Assembly: GCA_002709045.1 (NCBI GenBank)
Contig: PAPJ01000045.1
Span: 1-64,000, forward strand
Source of the DNA: Planctomycetaceae bacterium
GTDB taxonomy: Bacteria; Planctomycetota; Planctomycetia; Pirellulales; Pirellulaceae
DNA: 64,000 nt
Direction of reading: 5' to 3'
Part shown: piece after piece, positions 63,913 to 64,000 of the stretch
How the letters are laid out: every line of letters begins with the position of its first letter
How positions within the stretch are numbered: the stretch's first letter is position 1
Notes under the pieces: generated by a model
Seen by the model: the letters and a program-made list of their open reading frames with translations, nothing else
Databases searched by the model: none
What the model was told of the DNA's origin: nothing
Position numbers and translations under genes: made by a program

Positions 63913-64000
63913 ATGATACTTAGGCATCTAGCATCGACTTCGCTGATGGCGATATATCTGGCGACGATTGTTGGTGGTGAAACTTTTCACCAACTTCAGC
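63913..64000 (+). CDS. Start of a gene running off the window (partial)
   Basis: An ATG at 63913, with an in-frame stop just upstream (TAG at 63898), opens a frame that stays open to the end of the window (29 codons). It reads MILRHLASTSLMAIYLATIVGG then ETFHQLQ, which looks like a signal peptide. There is no clear Shine-Dalgarno. The frame is short, so chance is possible. Confidence 0.4.
   Translation, partial: MILRHLASTSLMAIYLATIVGGETFHQLQ

Overview
The window looks like a chromosomal segment of a planctomycete (Planctomycetota). The evidence is the gene content: two DUF1501 proteins (one paired with a PSCyt1/DUF1549/DUF1553 cytochrome protein), a PVC-type heme-binding dehydrogenase, several sulfatase-fold proteins, PQQ-propeller and leucine-rich-repeat secreted proteins, a FHA-less Ser/Thr kinase, and many short gene pairs with few clear Shine-Dalgarno sites. 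Base composition looks moderate to low in GC by eye; I did not count it. No phage, transposase, rRNA or CRISPR array was found. There is one tRNA, tRNA-Ser(CGA).

Layout. 1-8749: a three-gene membrane system made of a NfeD/YqiJ-like OB-fold protein, a YqiK-like flotillin and a 1767-residue DUF3686-type AAA+ ATPase, preceded by a repeat-bearing leader. 8770-10903 (minus): a D-threonine-aldolase-type PLP enzyme and a DMT permease. 11027-19834 (plus): a catabolic/secreted block with sulfatase, PhoD-like phosphatase, PhyH oxygenase, a frameshifted PVC-type heme dehydrogenase and an SGNH hydrolase, closed by a likely intrinsic terminator. 19988-21097: a Ser/Thr kinase. 21127-25319 (minus): a four-gene surface-glycan operon (methyltransferase, GT2, methyltransferase, GT-C). 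25458-26560 (minus): HIT, Trm112-like and a small unknown protein. 26939-33392: tRNA-Ser, a membrane protein, a giant secreted protein and a degenerate sulfatase-fold protein. 33517-40668 (plus): lipid and housekeeping genes (plsC, cdsA, fabI, nudix, gluzincin peptidase, VOC, RidA triplet, 3-hydroxyacyl-CoA dehydrogenase). 40681-57526: secreted planctomycete proteins (SHOCT-like repeat protein, YncE/cytochrome, SASA esterase, DUF1501-PSD1 pair, PQQ-LRR fusion, a second DUF1501 and a second sulfatase).

57592-63716 (minus): a tightly coupled phosphonate-catabolism operon. It contains a secreted unknown protein, a DUF5690 MFS transporter, a phosphonate-associated zinc alcohol dehydrogenase, a PhnZ/TmpB-like HD diiron oxygenase, a FAD oxidoreductase and PhnX; TspO may be the last gene. 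There is no PhnW transaminase, so the FAD enzyme is the likely source of phosphonoacetaldehyde. The HD oxygenase suggests a second C-P cleavage route on a hydroxylated phosphonate. A divergent partial gene starts at 63913.

The two most interesting systems are the flotillin/NfeD/giant-ATPase triad and the phosphonate operon with its uncharacterised secreted lead gene. Other items to check are the one-base frameshift near 15866, a sulfatase-fold protein that has lost both the formylglycine and metal motifs, and a protein with three SHOCT-like repeats.
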